Positions 45,250 to 56,670 are shown, counted from the first letter of the stretch. The stretch: DNA of 64,000 bases from Undaria pinnatifida (GCA_012845835.1 JABAKD010000008.1:7734775-7798774), one strand, 5' to 3'. Program-made: numbers and translations. Notes: generated by a model from the sequence alone, not told the origin.

Positions 45250-45800
45250 CCGGCGGTTGACGGGCCTGGGGAATCGGGGCCGTACGTACCAGCGTTCCGA
45301 GGCGTGCTGCCCGGTGGTATGTCTGGGTTTAGTGCCGAAGGCGTGGACGTCAACGAGCGCGAAAGATGGTGTCAAGTCAGCTTGTCGGTGCCCGGGGCGG
45401 CTGATACGACGGATGTTGATGCTGTTGCCATACTCGACTCGGGGTCTGGTATCACGACCACGTCTGCTGGGATTGCGAACAAGTTGTAAGCGGCATTTCC
45501 TGATGTGCAAGCTGTGGGGGGCATGGCGCACCCGGGGAAGCTAAAGGTGGCGGATGGCCGTGTGCTCGTGGTCCAGGAGAGAACGTGCGCGTTGCAGATT
45601 GCTCTGCACACTATCTGGGGTTTGGTCACCATGGATGCGTCTTCTTTTGCAGTCATGCCGGGCAACGACGATGTTGTCATTCTCGGCAACCCAACTTTAA
45701 AGCTGTTGGGCATTAATGTCTATAACAGTTTGGGGGCGCGCGCACGGGAACGTGCCGCCCTCACCGGTGTCGACACCGCAGCGTACCGGCAATGCCGCCG
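45250..45800 (+). pseudogene. Chromovirus aspartic protease region
   Basis: The phrase AILDSGSGITTTS at about 45427-45465 contains the DSG active-site triad of retropepsins, preceded by a strand-like WCQVSLSVPG. An in-frame TAA at 45487-45489 interrupts the domain. The same frame resumes with FAVMPGNDDVVILGNPTL, the C-terminal strand region. The enzyme would mature the Gag-Pol polyprotein. Confidence 0.75.
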
Positions 45801-46139
45801 CGTCATTGCTAGTGTCGACGCTTTGCAACAGCAGCAGTGCGGGACGCCGGGGGCACCGGATGAAGCCGTAAAGCGCTTGGTGGTGCGGGGGTTGAACATC
45901 GGCATGAGCCCGGAGGAAGAATTACGGGCCAGGTCTGAGGCTCTGGAGAAGGCCGTCCTGGCGTCGGCAGCTGCTGGATTGGATAAGTCACATGTGGAGC
46001 GTCTTCGTGACGTCATTGGGAGGCGCTGGAATGCTCTTCGGCGTGGGTTACGCAGGGGCGACCAACCCGCGCGTGTCGAGCCCCTGCGCGTTACCCATAA
46101 GCCGGGCGCTCGGCCGGTCAAGGCTCGGCCGCGCGTCTG

Positions 46140-46960
46140 CAACCCCGTCAAGACCGCCTGGTTGGCAGCATGTATGGCTTCGTTGGCGGCTCTGGGGCTT
46201 GGTTTCCTTAAAATGCAGGCGGTGTGGGCCAGTGCAGCTAGAGCTACGCCAAAAAAGAGGGGGGCTTCGCTTGGCGAGCGATTTCCGGGCTGAAAATCAG
46301 CGCGTCGAGAAGGTGGCGGGGGTGATGCCAAATCAGGAAGCAAGCATATGGCCAAGCTAAGTGAGGGTAGGTTTTACGGCGGTCTTGACCTATAGCAGGA
46401 TTACTGGCAATGCCCGCTGGCACCGGGAGCGCAAGAGATTTTTACGATCGCCACGCCGGGCGGTTTGTATACGCCTACGCGAGTACCGCAAGGAATTTTG
46501 AACGCCACCTCCTATTTGTAAACGGCGCTTACACGCGGGTTGGAGGGGCTGTATCGCATGATTTGGGTGGACGATATGATTATTGGGGTTTGGACGAGAC
46601 TGACTTGTTCAATACGATGGAGCTGACCCTGGAGCGCTTGGAAGAAGTCGAATTGTACGCTGCGGCTCACAAGTGCACCTTTTTCGAGACTAGCATCACT
46701 TGGTGCGGGAAGTTGTACTCGCAGGGACAAACCAAGCACGATCCTGAGCGTTTGACGCACTTGGTAACCATGAGGCGGCCCGAGACTGCGGGCGAGTTGA
46801 TGCACTTCTTGCAGGCTGTTGATTGGCTGCGTACGTTTGCCGCGCATGGCAGAGGTTGTTTATCCTCTTCGTGTTTTCCTGGAGGAGCATCTGGCGGGCC
46901 ATAAGCGTCGCACAAAACTTGTGGCATCTAACCGGGCGATGTCGGCCGGGGACTGGACCT
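46140..46960 (+). pseudogene. Chromovirus reverse transcriptase region
   Basis: Phrases in shifting frames match gypsy RT in order: AVWASAARATPKKRG, SDFRAENQRVE, FYGGLDL, PLAPGAQEIFTI, PTRVPQG, then the catalytic MIWVDDMII block (VDD at 46567-46575) and LMHFLQAVDWLR. Frameshifts occur at the A/G run near 46250-46262, near 46340 and directly after the VDD block. A TAG breaks the frame near 46396. RT would copy the RNA to cDNA. Confidence 0.85.
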
Positions 46961-47440
46961 CGGGGTTGATCGGGGCCTGGGAGGCGGCGCAGGATCTTGC
47001 CGCTCACGCTGTGGCTTTGTCTCACCCGAAACCGGGTTGGGCGGTGCTCATGTTTCTGGATACCTCGAATAAGCATTGGGGAGTTTTTTCACGCAGGTGC
47101 CCTAGGAAGAGCTCGACCGCGGCGTTTCAGTCGAGGACGTCACTCACGAGCCTCTTGGATTTCTGAGTGGAACCTTCAAAGGGTCACAGCAGCGCTGTGC
47201 GACGGTGGACAAGGAAGGTTTCGCCTCGGTGAGTACTTTCAAGCGGTTAGAGTACCTTTTATGGAACTGCGTGCATATTTATACTGACCGCCGGAATTTG
47301 GCGTACATTTTTGATCCGGAGGCGTGCGTGTCGTCTGTTGCGAAGACGACGGTGCAGCGTTTGGACCAGCGGAAGACGGTATTGGGGCAATACGACTATA
47401 CTATTGTGCACATCGCCGGAGACCGTAACTGCTGAGGGGA
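46961..47440 (+). pseudogene. Chromovirus RNase H region
   Basis: TDRRNLAYIFDPEA and QYDYTIVHIAGDRN, at about 47284-47430, are characteristic of gypsy RNase H C-terminal halves. The upstream part is frameshifted near 47090 and has a TGA at 47164. A TGA follows the last motif at once. Confidence 0.75.
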
Positions 47441-47455
47441 TTCTGTTAGGGGGGT

Positions 47456-48475
47456 TTGCTCTTGCGGTGGGTGACTGTCCCTTCGGTGAGCGCTCGCGCT
47501 ACCGCGGTGTATGCAGCTAGCGCGCCCGATGAAACTCTTCCGTCCAAGCTGGTAATCCGGGATGCGCAGCAAGCGTCACGGGCAAACCTGGGCACGCTCG
47601 CGTCGGGGGCTACGTCGTTCATGACGAACGTTGGTCAAGTGAGCTTGAATGCCGAGGGTCTTTTTCGGCTCCAGGTTAATGGGCGCGCGGTGTTGTGGAT
47701 TCCAGGCGGAGCTACGCAGCTTCAGGTACGGTTGGTGGTTTGTGCTCATATGAAGGAGGCTAGACGTCGGGGTGCCATGGCTACTCTGCAACGGTTGTCG
47801 GAATACTGCTGTTGGTTTTGCATGGAGGAGCACGTAGCCGAGTTTGTCAAGCAGTGTTTCCATTGCATGGATATTCTAAAGCAGGGGAGAGAGTGCCTCG
47901 TCCGCGTGGGGAGACGGTGCACGGCACCAGGCCGGGCGAAGTGGTCCACTTCGACTATCTCCGTGTTAGAGCGAGCGGGCTGTTCGGAGACGATGGCCTG
48001 GATGAGGACGAAGGGCACCGATACATCCTCGTCACGATGGACGATATGAGTAATTGGGTTTGGCTTGAGCCCACGGAAGCATGCACTGCCCGTTTGACGG
48101 CGCAGCATCTCCTGACCTGGTGTACGATTATTGGGGTTCGAAGGTGTGGGTGAGTGACACTGCTTCCCATTTTAAGAATCAAATGATGGCTGCGTTAGTC
48201 TCTTGGTGTTGACAGGAGGTTCTCAGTTGCGAATTCGCCTTGGTCTAATGGTACATGCGAACGGATGATGCGTGAGGTGGTGCGTACTTTGAAGGCCATG
48301 TTTTATGGAGAGCGGCCGACCGCCCGGGATTGGGTAGAGTTAGTATCGGCGGTTCAGTGGGCTTTGAATACTGCGTTTCGCGAAAGGTACAGCTCTACCC
48401 CGTATCATGTCATGTTCGGTAGAGCGCCTCGCATAGCGTTGTCCACGTTGGCGTCATCGACTGGACAGGATTGAT
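47456..48475 (+). pseudogene. Chromovirus integrase region
   Basis: The zinc-binding part ends in CFHC near 47850. The catalytic core shows VHFDYL (first Asp), WVSDTASHF (second Asp) and NGTCERMMREV (Glu), at about 47940, 48150 and 48255. A frameshift lies near 47890 and further breaks near 48150 and 48210. The tail VQWALNTAFRERYSSTPYHV fits gypsy integrases. Confidence 0.85.
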
Positions 48476-48639
48476 AGGTGGATGTGCTGGACGAGAAGGC
48501 TCTTCGGGCGAAGATGCAGAGCGTGGTTGCGGTGCAGAGTCAGCTACACAAGGAGGTCAATATTTGCATCTGGGGAAGTTCGAAACGTTCATGTTGCTCG
48601 GATGTGTTTTTATTCGGATGCTGCTCTTGAGATGACTGC

Positions 48640-48904
48640 CGAGTTAAAAGAGGTTTTTCAGCATGCCTTCACGAAAGGAGAGTTTGAGATGGCAGCAAGT
48701 GTGGATTTGTCGATTGTGGAGGACGGGTCTGGCTTTGAGTTGGAAGTAGAGTGGGCTGGATTCGACACGGAAGAGAATACGTGGGAGGACCTAGCGAAGA
48801 TATGGGGCGCGGCTCCTCAATTTGTGAAGTCGGAATTGCGTAAGTTAAGACTGAAACGGAGAGTGAGGACGAAGCTGAAGCGGAAATATGGTATTACGCT
48901 GTGA
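48640..48904 (+). pseudogene. Chromodomain of the chromovirus integrase
   Basis: The phrase FELEVEWAGFDTEENTWEDL (about 48733-48792) has the V-x-W-x-G aromatic-cage pattern and the TWE block of chromodomains, followed by a helix and a Lys/Arg-rich end. The frame is intact from 48482 to the stop at 48904 although the rest of pol is broken. Confidence 0.85.
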
Positions 48905-50218
48905 GTTCTGTGTTTTTCGCGTGAATTGTGTGAAGGTCGTCTTGGAGTGTTTCGACGGTATTTTTTTTCGTGGGTGCTTTGTGAGTTTTTTTATAAACGT
49001 TATTTTCGCGTATTGTATGTGCGTCTATATAACACGAATATACTTGTGTTTACCTTGAGGTATTTCTTGTGAAAATGATGGTTGCCCATGTAGTATTTAT
49101 TGATGACTAGTGGTACTCCCCAAATATGCCAGTTGCCGGCCGGTATGGCGGACAAAAACAAATTGGTGCTGTATCCTCTGTATTAAGCAGTGCAGCAGTA
49201 CGTACAGCAGTACACCTGGTACGCGCGGCGCAGTTGGTTGGTTCTCGAGGACCTTGTATGAAACAGGAAACAGACGGGGGGGAATTCCTTCTTTGACGAT
49301 ACTCGGCTATCTCGGGGAGCGGGCGAGCCGCCGTCCACCACCCACCAACCACCCACCACCCACCACCCACCATGCACCCACGAACCTACCCAGTACAGCA
49401 GTACAGCAATGCAGCAGTAGTACGTAGAGCAATACACCTGACAGGCGAGCAGCAGCCGATTTGTTGGTTACAATGCTCTCGGGTTGGGCGGGATTCGCCA
49501 TTGTTAGGCCAAGCGAAAAGCGCTCGCGTTGCCGATTCTGCGCACGGCGAGCGGCGACGGCTGGACGCTGCTGTGATTGGTCCTGGTGTTGTTGTGCTTG
49601 CTGTTGACGCAGGCGCGCTTGTGGTCTCGTGTCCATGGCTTTGTCCATGGCTCAAGTGGCCAAAAAGCAATTCGAAAGTTCAATATAGTTGGAGTTCGAA
49701 AAAAAAAAAATAGCAGGCAGCGACGATGAAAAAGCGGAGGGGGGCAAGCGAGCCGTCCCCGGGAGGGCGATTTCCACGCTCCCCCTCGCCGAGGTGGGGC
49801 ACCGACGCCCGTTCTTCCGCCGGCATGTCGTAGTGCTGCTGTGCGGATGGGACGTGTCAGCACCGCGAGGCCGGCATAGGCCGAGTGGAGCTCGGGAGTC
49901 GCCGCTTTTTTGGGGGGGGTGTTTTAACCAAGATATTTCAAAGATCCAAAAAAACGTCACGACCACCTTAGCGTATTATATAATAAGGATATTGATATGT
50001 TTTAATGCATGATATGTGCCTGGTGATCGTGTGTGCGTGTTTTTGTGGAGTATTGTAATGTTTCATGACTTGTAATCATTGGGTATGGTATCTAAATGTA
50101 TGTGGTCATTTATCATTCACAAACGACATGTATGTTTTCTTTGATGTTTGTGTAGCTGGTGCTCACTTCTGATCAAAGCTTGTTCATTAACTACTTCGAG
50201 TAGCGGTTTTGGGGGCAT
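48905..50218 (+). other. Chromovirus 3' untranslated region with simple repeats
   Basis: No domain follows the chromodomain. The segment contains a CCACCACCC microsatellite (49333-49378), two related cagtacgtacagcag/cagtacagcaatgcag phrases flanking it, and an A-run at 49699-49710. An unrelated insertion between 49100 and 50000 is possible. A short G-rich tract precedes the 3' LTR. Confidence 0.5.
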
Positions 50219-50547
50219 TGTGGACAGTGGAGCACCAGAGAGTGTGTAGTGATGGTGGTAAGATAGGAGAGCTGATCTTCGTGGTGGTGATTGATTGCTG
50301 AGGATCTGATGTGGAGTGTGAACGTTATTTACATCTGAAGACAGTAGGGGTTTCTATATATTCTCTTCTGGATTCTGGTATGGGGATTCGGGGATGAAGT
50401 TAAGATCGCTTATTTTCTTGTGTTCGGAGCTAATACAACAACTTCTTTCTCTCTTTTTAGCACCTGAATGGTGCCGACCAGCCCCCCTCAGGCCAAGGGG
50501 GAATCCTTTCTGGTCAGTAGACCTTGCCTAGCTTAGGCGTGTCTACA
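50219..50547 (+). mobile_element. Chromovirus 3' LTR
   Basis: 329 bp, starting tgtggacagtggagcacc and ending gcgtgtctaca. It is similar to the 5' LTR over its whole length, with scattered substitutions and small indels. Confidence 0.88.
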
Positions 50548-50551
50548 GCAT

Positions 50552-51460
50552 ACAGGGTTCATGCATGTATGTACTGGTTTACGAACGATGATTCTTGGCG
50601 ACGAGCATGCAAACGGGAAGCGCGAGCTAGGCGGACGGGCACGAACAGCAAAAGTGCCTGCATGCGATTTAAGACCATACACAGGACTGTTTTCAAGTAC
50701 GAGCGGACACATGAATAGCAGATTTGCAGGTAATCACACCTAACCCAGAAGTTTCCATCTCTCCGTATTCTGAAGGCCCACAGACTCGCACAACAGTATG
50801 CCGGTATATGTCACGTTTGGTGGTATCGTCGAGCATCGGGCAAGCATGCACAAGGTATGGGATCTTCCGCATTGTACGAGTTCGGAATATGCCTGACATG
50901 CGAGCCCCTGCATGCTTGTCTAGCGATATACCTGATATATACCCGTATCATACAACAGTAATGATACACACACCGGCCAAGCGGCATGCTATATATGATA
51001 CGGTACAGCAGCATGCGGTAGCAAGCATACCCCCGGCACATGCATATGAGCGCCGTGCATTTATACAAGTACGTACTCCACCACAGGAACGTGGAAACAC
51101 AAATGATACAGCAGTAAACGGTAGCAAGCATGCCCCCTGTACATGCATGCCAGTGCCGTGCATCTATAATGCAAGCGCGTACCAGACCACAAGTGTGCTG
51201 TATCACACATAAGAAAGCCTTCTGCACCACATTAGTAGTAACGCTTTCAACCCTACAGCAGTAGGTTACGAAATATTGTCTCTCGTGTACGTCTGGCGCC
51301 TATTCTGGGCAACGAAAACTCGTGTTTATGCCAGTGTTGCTGTGTTGCTCTAGTGCTAACTATTACTGGTAGCACTTGGTAGCTCGAAGTGGACGGTATG
51401 ATTTCACAGCAGTGTGCATAGTACACTTTGTAGGCTGCAACGTCTGATGTATTCGATATC
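50552..51460. repeat. Interrupted repeat; about 108-bp tandem at 50998-51190
   Basis: The start continues the repeat into which the chromovirus inserted. Two units, each with ggtagcaagcat followed by cccc and gtgccgtgcat, begin near 50998 and 51105. Related words occur from 50830. Confidence 0.65.
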
Positions 51461-51469
51461 CTGATGCGT

Positions 51470-52480
51470 CGTCACACATGGGCATCCTAAATTTCGACCA
51501 ACGGTATCCTGGATGTGGTTGGTGCGGTATGGCTCATGCGTTGTGAGGTTTGCGGCCGGTATGTGCATATTAACGACGAGCATGCACTCATGAAATTTTA
51601 ACGAGGGCAGGAACCTTGAATGCTTGGTTGAGCTTCATTATTACGAATGCGTGAGCAAGCTTGATATCACGTCATGTACGTGAGCAAGCCTCACATCTCA
51701 TAGTCAAAGTTGAATATGATATCCTCTGATCATCTAGCGCAGGTTTGCTGCAAGCAGTAATAGTGCAGAGCGCCGAGAACAGCGGTATTCACAGCAGTGC
51801 AAACATCCGTCTCGTTTGGCGAGCTGTTACCCGCAGCAGGAGCAACAGTGCAGATCGTGGAGTATGGCCGGTATTCACAGCAGTGCAAACACGGAATGCT
51901 TTCACAGCAATGTGCATAATAATATGTGCGGGCATTGACAGTGCAGAGCACAGCAATGCAGACACGGAGTTATTTCACAGCGGCGGGCATAGGTATCATA
52001 GGATGCAACGTGTCATGCACCAGGTATGTGCTAGTCAAATTCGACGTCACACACGGGCTTCTTAAATTTCGACCAACCGTATACTCGGCGTGATTGTGAT
52101 GCCGAGTAGCCCACGCGTTGCGAGGCTTGCTGCGGGCGGTAACAGTGCAGAGCGCCGAGTACAAGCGGTATTCACAGCAATGCAATCATTCATCTCATTT
52201 GGTGCGCTGGTACTCGTAGCTGCAGCATGGGGAAAGTCTAAAAAAGTTTATTATTGTGGATGGTGGGAATCGAACCCACGACCCAAAAAAACCATGGTCC
52301 TGCCGATGACGCCATTTGTTGAGAAATTAGTGCGGTATTAGTTCGTTTGACCACTAGCAAAAGGTTAACCAATAGCTTACCCAAACTAAGCCTTATGCCA
52401 GCAACAGTGCAGAGCGCCATGTACCTCAGCATTCACAGCAGTGCAAACATTCGTCTCATTTGGCGCTGGTACTCGCGGCC
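51470..52480. repeat. Diverged tandem array, cagtgcagagcgccgag units
   Basis: Phrases of the type cagtgcagagcgccgag followed by attcacagcagtgcaa recur near 51770, 51845, 52145 and 52405. A longer block (aaatttcgaccaac, then gcgttgtgaggttt-like) recurs near 51490 and 52060, giving a higher-order period of about 570 bp. Confidence 0.78.
52256..52314 (-). pseudogene. tRNA-like sequence, 5' part missing
   Basis: On the minus strand, a T arm GTGGGTTCGATTCCCAC includes a perfect B-box GGTTCGATTCC. It is preceded by an A-box-like TGGCGTCATCGG at a normal distance. No complementary 5' acceptor strand (GTGGATG expected) precedes the A-box-like element, and the anticodon stem is disrupted by a T-run. 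This is a tRNA pseudogene or the head of a tRNA-derived SINE. Confidence 0.5.
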
Positions 52481-53383
52481 TGTTACGCATGTACACCAGT
52501 CACGTCGTATCATGTTGTCGGTTCGTCGACACGCAGCGGTATACTTTATTTGCGTACTTTGTTCACGTAATACGTGCACTGCAGGTGTGGCGGTTTCGGA
52601 ATAACATGTGTCGGTTCGACGAGTTTAGATTTTTTTTTTTTTCGTCACGTCCCTGTTACGTGTTCCCGTGGTATGCCCTACCCCACCCCCCGACCAGCGC
52701 GCGCTGGTTGTGGGCATGCGACGTAGCAGGCCTGGCTTACGTAGGGTACGTACTGACGTACGCGTTGCGTTTAGACCTATATAGGAGTATGTGCGTCGGC
52801 GGCGATACTTCCAGGGCCAGAAGCTCGTTCGTGCTTTTCGCGTACAAGTGTATATAACACAAGGGCTTCGCTCGCGGAAGGAGGAATGGACATTCAGTAG
52901 AAAGGCGGAAAAGAAGCACAAATGGCGCAACTGGCGACTTAAAAATGCCAACAGGTCCATATATAGTACAACGGTACAGGATGGAGACGATTATGATTAT
53001 GAGTTTGTTATTATCATTCATTCGCCCAGTCCATGATGGGCACGTCGGAGGACTTGCTTGGCATATCCTTCCACCTCTCAGGTAGCACCTGTACACTTAT
53101 TAATAGCTCTCTTTAAGTCGATCATCAATAATAAATTATCGCAGTGCATAAACACCAGGCACGCGCTTGTCAAGGATAGAGACAGGAAAACTACAACTTA
53201 AGATGTAAAGGAGCGCAGTGCCAAAAAAAACATGCTGGAAGCAGGAACTTGAACGCACACACCGCAAACATGTGAAGTACATTTGTATTCCTGAAGGACG
53301 AAGATCACGCATTTAGGCATAATTGTCAAAAACGATGCTGATATATATAAACCACAACTTAACGTTCTATAAAGAACGTGCTG
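52481..53383. other. No gene recognised
   Basis: A T-run of 13 lies near 52629. Frames on both strands lack recognisable domains. Confidence 0.4.
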
Positions 53384-53930
53384 TCAACATTGCTTCCGAA
53401 GGAGCATGCAGGCTTGCTTGGACTCTTCCTCCTCAGCGGAGGTACCCAGCACCTTGCACTCTTGTTTTTTGTCGATGATCATGTGGATCTGTCCACAAAC
53501 GTTGAAGCATAGCGGGAGGACGTCGATAAGTATGTGTAAAAAAGTATTCGTACTTCTCTCCAGCAGACGTCGTAACCATCCAAACTATTGGAGCTCCTTT
53601 CGTTGTTAGTAATTGTTGTGGTATTGTTGTACTTGCTCTTGGTGCTTGGAAAAAGAGCCGCACTTCATAGACTATATCCGCACGCAATCCCCTAGTCTTG
53701 AGCAAGAGACATGGATGTCTCGACTCGTGACACACAGGACGCAAGATAAGAGTAGAATGTACCTCGATGTCGAACGCCCTCGTGGCACCGTGGGAATGGA
53801 ATGCGGGATGTATATCGAGTAAGTGATCGCCTGCCTTCTTCAGGAGGTCACCGACCTTGATGTCGCCGGTGCACTTCGTGTTTATGTCCTCGCCGACTTG
53901 GCGGCCCTCGGCGGCTGCTTCGCAGGGCTT
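53384..53930 (-). CDS. Hypothetical protein, last two exons of a spliced gene
   Basis: Exon A is 53763-53930 and exon B 53384-53584, with a 178-bp intron, phase 0 on both sides (donor GAG|GTACAT, acceptor ctccaatag). Exon A is itself preceded by a strong acceptor, tcgtttgcag. Joined, they encode 122 residues ending in TGA. Exon A has a charged start and KVGDLLKKAGDHLLDIHPAF; exon B has a hydrophobic CX-rich middle (LHILIDVLPLCFNVCGQ) and a Glu-rich tail, TSAEEEESKQACM. No ATG-bearing first exon was found; a TATA-like cttatatag lies near 54170. No family is recognised. Confidence 0.45.
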
Positions 53931-54379
53931 CTGCAAACGACAACAACGGATGGGAATATCTAGCGTTCAGTGAATATTAACGTAGCTGTCGTCGATTTCC
54001 AAAGTTTGAAAGGAAGTCGTACAATTTAACACTGTTGTAATGAAAGCGGTCGTTTATGGGCAAAGCCCTGCCTGGTACCACAACGTTGCTAACACCTATG
54101 AAACCACCACTGGGACAGGAACGAACGGGATTCACAGTCGCAACTGGTAAGCGTAAGCCCCGGTATACTGCTATATAAGGCCTACCGGCGGAATACCGAC
54201 AACGAAGGGTAAGAGACAATACCTGCTGTATATATTGTTACTCTATTACTGCTGCTATCAACACTATTACGACCGACGTGTACTGCGATTCCTGAAGAGG
54301 TTGCGCACCCTACTTGTACTCGTTAATACAAAGAGTTTATGTAGTTGTATGAAAAATGAGTAACAGTAGTAGTACACCG

Positions 54380-54990
54380 CGTCACTACATGAACAACTCG
54401 CTAACCCCAATCACGGGACTGCTCTCCAGCATCACCCAGGTTAACTTCAGTTTCTGTTTACTGCTATATATCAACCTCCAGTGTGTACTGCGACTGGTGC
54501 TGATGGTATCATGCTGCTGTGTTATTTATCACTGCATGGACCATTTTTACAACCCTGGCTGACCCCCGTGATGAGACTTGCCCGTTTCCATTGCGTCTTA
54601 CATGTATAGATACCACGTAGTCGTAGTCGTACATCCAAAACGTGTGTTTATATCACAGCACAAAGCGTCACTGCATGGACCACTTGTTCAACCCCCGTGT
54701 AACCCGATGACGGGACTGCCCCGTACTCGTAGTCGTACATACATGAAGTGTGTTTGGCTGTACGTATGAAAAAGAAATCGCATCACACAGCGTCACTGCA
54801 TACGTCTAGACCTGAGTACTTGTACAATTCCCGCTTATACCCCGATGACGGGACTGCCCCGTACACGTACTCGTACATGCAAAACGTGTGTTTGTACGCA
54901 TGAAAAAGAAATCACAGCACACAGTGTCACTGCGTAGACAACTAGTACAACATGCTTACCCCGACGACGGGACTGCCCTCCGTGACCACC
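54380..54990. repeat. About 120-160 bp tandem repeat, five diverged units
   Basis: The phrase gatgacgggactgccccgta and variants recurs near 54400, 54563, 54705, 54845 and 54965. Each unit also has gtacatgcaaaacgtgtgtt-type and cacagcgtcactgcat-type phrases. Confidence 0.85.
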
Positions 54991-55290
54991 AAGGCGAACT
55001 TGAGTTTGTTCAGGCTACGCGTCCCCAAGCACAGCTTCCACACCGTGTAGTTGTTCGACCACGCTGGTGTGGCACACACATGCTACAGCAAACGTTGCAG
55101 ACAGGCACACAAGGTCAAACAATGTAAATTTCAATGTGCATCATTATTGGAAACAGGATTCGCTTGAGTTCACCAACACCCAAAACCACATACTCTAGTA
55201 GTCTATTGTGCACAACTTGCAGCACACTCAGCCAACACTCAATGCAGCACTACTGAAAATACAGGGTGTTGACATCTGGTGTCTTAACTA

Positions 55291-55580
55291 TGTCGCACGG
55301 CGCTGAACACACTGACAACGGGAACAAACTCTCAACATCAGTAGTATAGTAGCTGACAGCAAACATCAATTCCAACAACACGAAGAAATGAAACTCACGT
55401 TTCGTCAAGCTCTCAGCTCCTTCGTTAGGGACGCATGTCGCACGGCGCTGAACACACTGACAACGGGAACAAACTCTCAACATCAGTAGTATAGTAGCTG
55501 ACAGCAAACATCAATTCCAACAACACGAAGAAATGAAACTCACGTTTCGTCAAGCTCTCAGCTCCTTCGTTAGGGACGCC
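55291..55580. repeat. 145-bp tandem duplication, near-perfect
   Basis: The sequence from tgtcgcacggcgctgaac at 55291 repeats at 55436 with no difference that I can see through ttcgttagggacgc. Such identity indicates a recent event or conversion. Confidence 0.93.
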
Positions 55581-55617
55581 GATCGAAGGTGAATCACAGG
55601 TGTCCGCGTCACACCAG

Positions 55618-55996
55618 TCACACACGAGGGTTGTCGCCGCTTCCCCAGTGCTTCTTGTTAAGGTTATGAAAAGCTTGGCACGTGGAAGGGTCGTCACTCC
55701 AGCAGGTGTCGCAGACAGCGTACTGGGAACTCCTGTTTTTCCTATTTCGTGCGATAAGGAAGCCGTCACAACCCTTGCTCGGACACGGCCAATCAGGATT
55801 GCCAGAAGAAGCTGAGTCCCGTTCTTGCCCGACCAGCGTCCACACGCCTGATCCTGAACCTCCACCACCCCCACTGTTGGCGGAGCCTCCTCCCGTACTA
55901 GCCTTGGTCCGCTTCGCAAATTTCAACTTCAAATTGTTATTGCCGATCCGACAAATTTCAAATTCAATTTGTTTGCAGCCGTCAACGGCTATTCCC
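55618..55996 (-). CDS. Cys-rich, zinc-ribbon-like protein, last exon
   Basis: The frame is open from about 55996 to a TGA at 55618-55620 with no ATG, so upstream exons are expected. It encodes DGCKQIEFEICRIGNNN, a Gly/Ser-rich linker (GGGSANSGGGGGSGSG), and then PCPSKGCDGF, followed by CDTCW and a final Cys. The spacing C-x4-C, then C-x2-C, suggests a zinc-binding knuckle; the partner residues are not certain. The sequence is much more protein-like than its antisense. The exon begins after an acceptor-like gctggctgagag, and the gene lies just upstream of the 145-bp duplication. The function is unknown. Confidence 0.42.
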
Positions 55997-56089
55997 TCTC
56001 AGCCAGCAATTGGCCAACTTCAAATGTCAAAGTACAAAAAAGAAGTTGCTGAAAAAGCAAAATAAAAATATCAGACAGCAAGCAGTAAA

Positions 56090-56330
56090 AAGATCAGAGA
56101 ATGAGAGCTAAGTAAGAATGAGACTAGGGAAAGCAAGGAAGGCAAGAAACTTCGGGACGGTTCTTTTCCCCAGCAACTAATTTTCTTTTCGGCAATTACG
56201 GGCTGAGAAGGGCTGAAAGGGGGGAGGATATGCCGAGCGAGACCTCCGAGGGGGTCGAGATCTGCGTAATTGAGTTTATGATACGCTGCTTGCAAAACGT
56301 CCTAAGTACTACTGCTACTTGGCCGCACGC
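56090..56330. other. No gene recognised
   Basis: Purine-rich stretch followed by average sequence; no supported feature. Confidence 0.35.
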
Positions 56331-56399
56331 TCCTTCGTGCGGGGTGCCGCCCCTGTAGCCTACTCTCGCTTAGGCTTCACCATATTACAAACCCTATAA

Positions 56400-56670
56400 A
56401 AAAACATGCATGCACGTCGCTCCTCATGATCGTTCACCACATGATTTTTACCACGAAATGTCTACACGCTAAGACCAAACGTGTTTCTGATTTTAAAGTA
56501 CTACCGGGTCATACTACACAGAAGCCGGAAAATTGCACATTTCTCGTTCTCCCGCTGTCTTTATTTCTGAGCTGCCATGGACGCACAGTACACTGCACAC
56601 GTATGAGCGCATTTGTTTCATTAACATACGATTATTGTAAGCGACGAGCATACAGGGTTCCCAAATAACC
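56400..56670 (+). repeat. Dispersed repeat family with conserved short frame, copy 3
   Basis: This copy is in the opposite orientation to those at 39900 and 43165. Its frame 56426-56668 includes FKVLPGHTTQKPENCTFLVL and CTRMSAFVSLTY, matching the frames of the other copies. It ends in gcgacgagcatacagggttc, the same word as the chromovirus target. Confidence 0.78.

Larger units (their letters stand above)
43523..50547 (+). mobile_element. Ty3/gypsy chromovirus, full-length but decayed
   Basis: Two similar LTRs in the same orientation (43523-43841 and 50219-50547, TG...CA ends) bound a 7025-bp element. The 4-bp sequence gcat lies on both sides (43519-43522 and 50548-50551). Internal order is leader, gag with zinc knuckle, protease, RT, RNase H, integrase and chromodomain, which is the chromovirus order. 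Chromodomains of this group guide insertion to histone-marked heterochromatin. Every open frame is broken, and the LTRs differ at numerous sites, so the insertion is old. Confidence 0.9.

Noticed and set aside
53220-53290. Second tRNA-like sequence (gcaggaacttgaacgcacac)
   Set aside because: The T-stem does not pair properly (position 61 is not C) and there is no acceptor stem, although a T-run follows on the minus strand.
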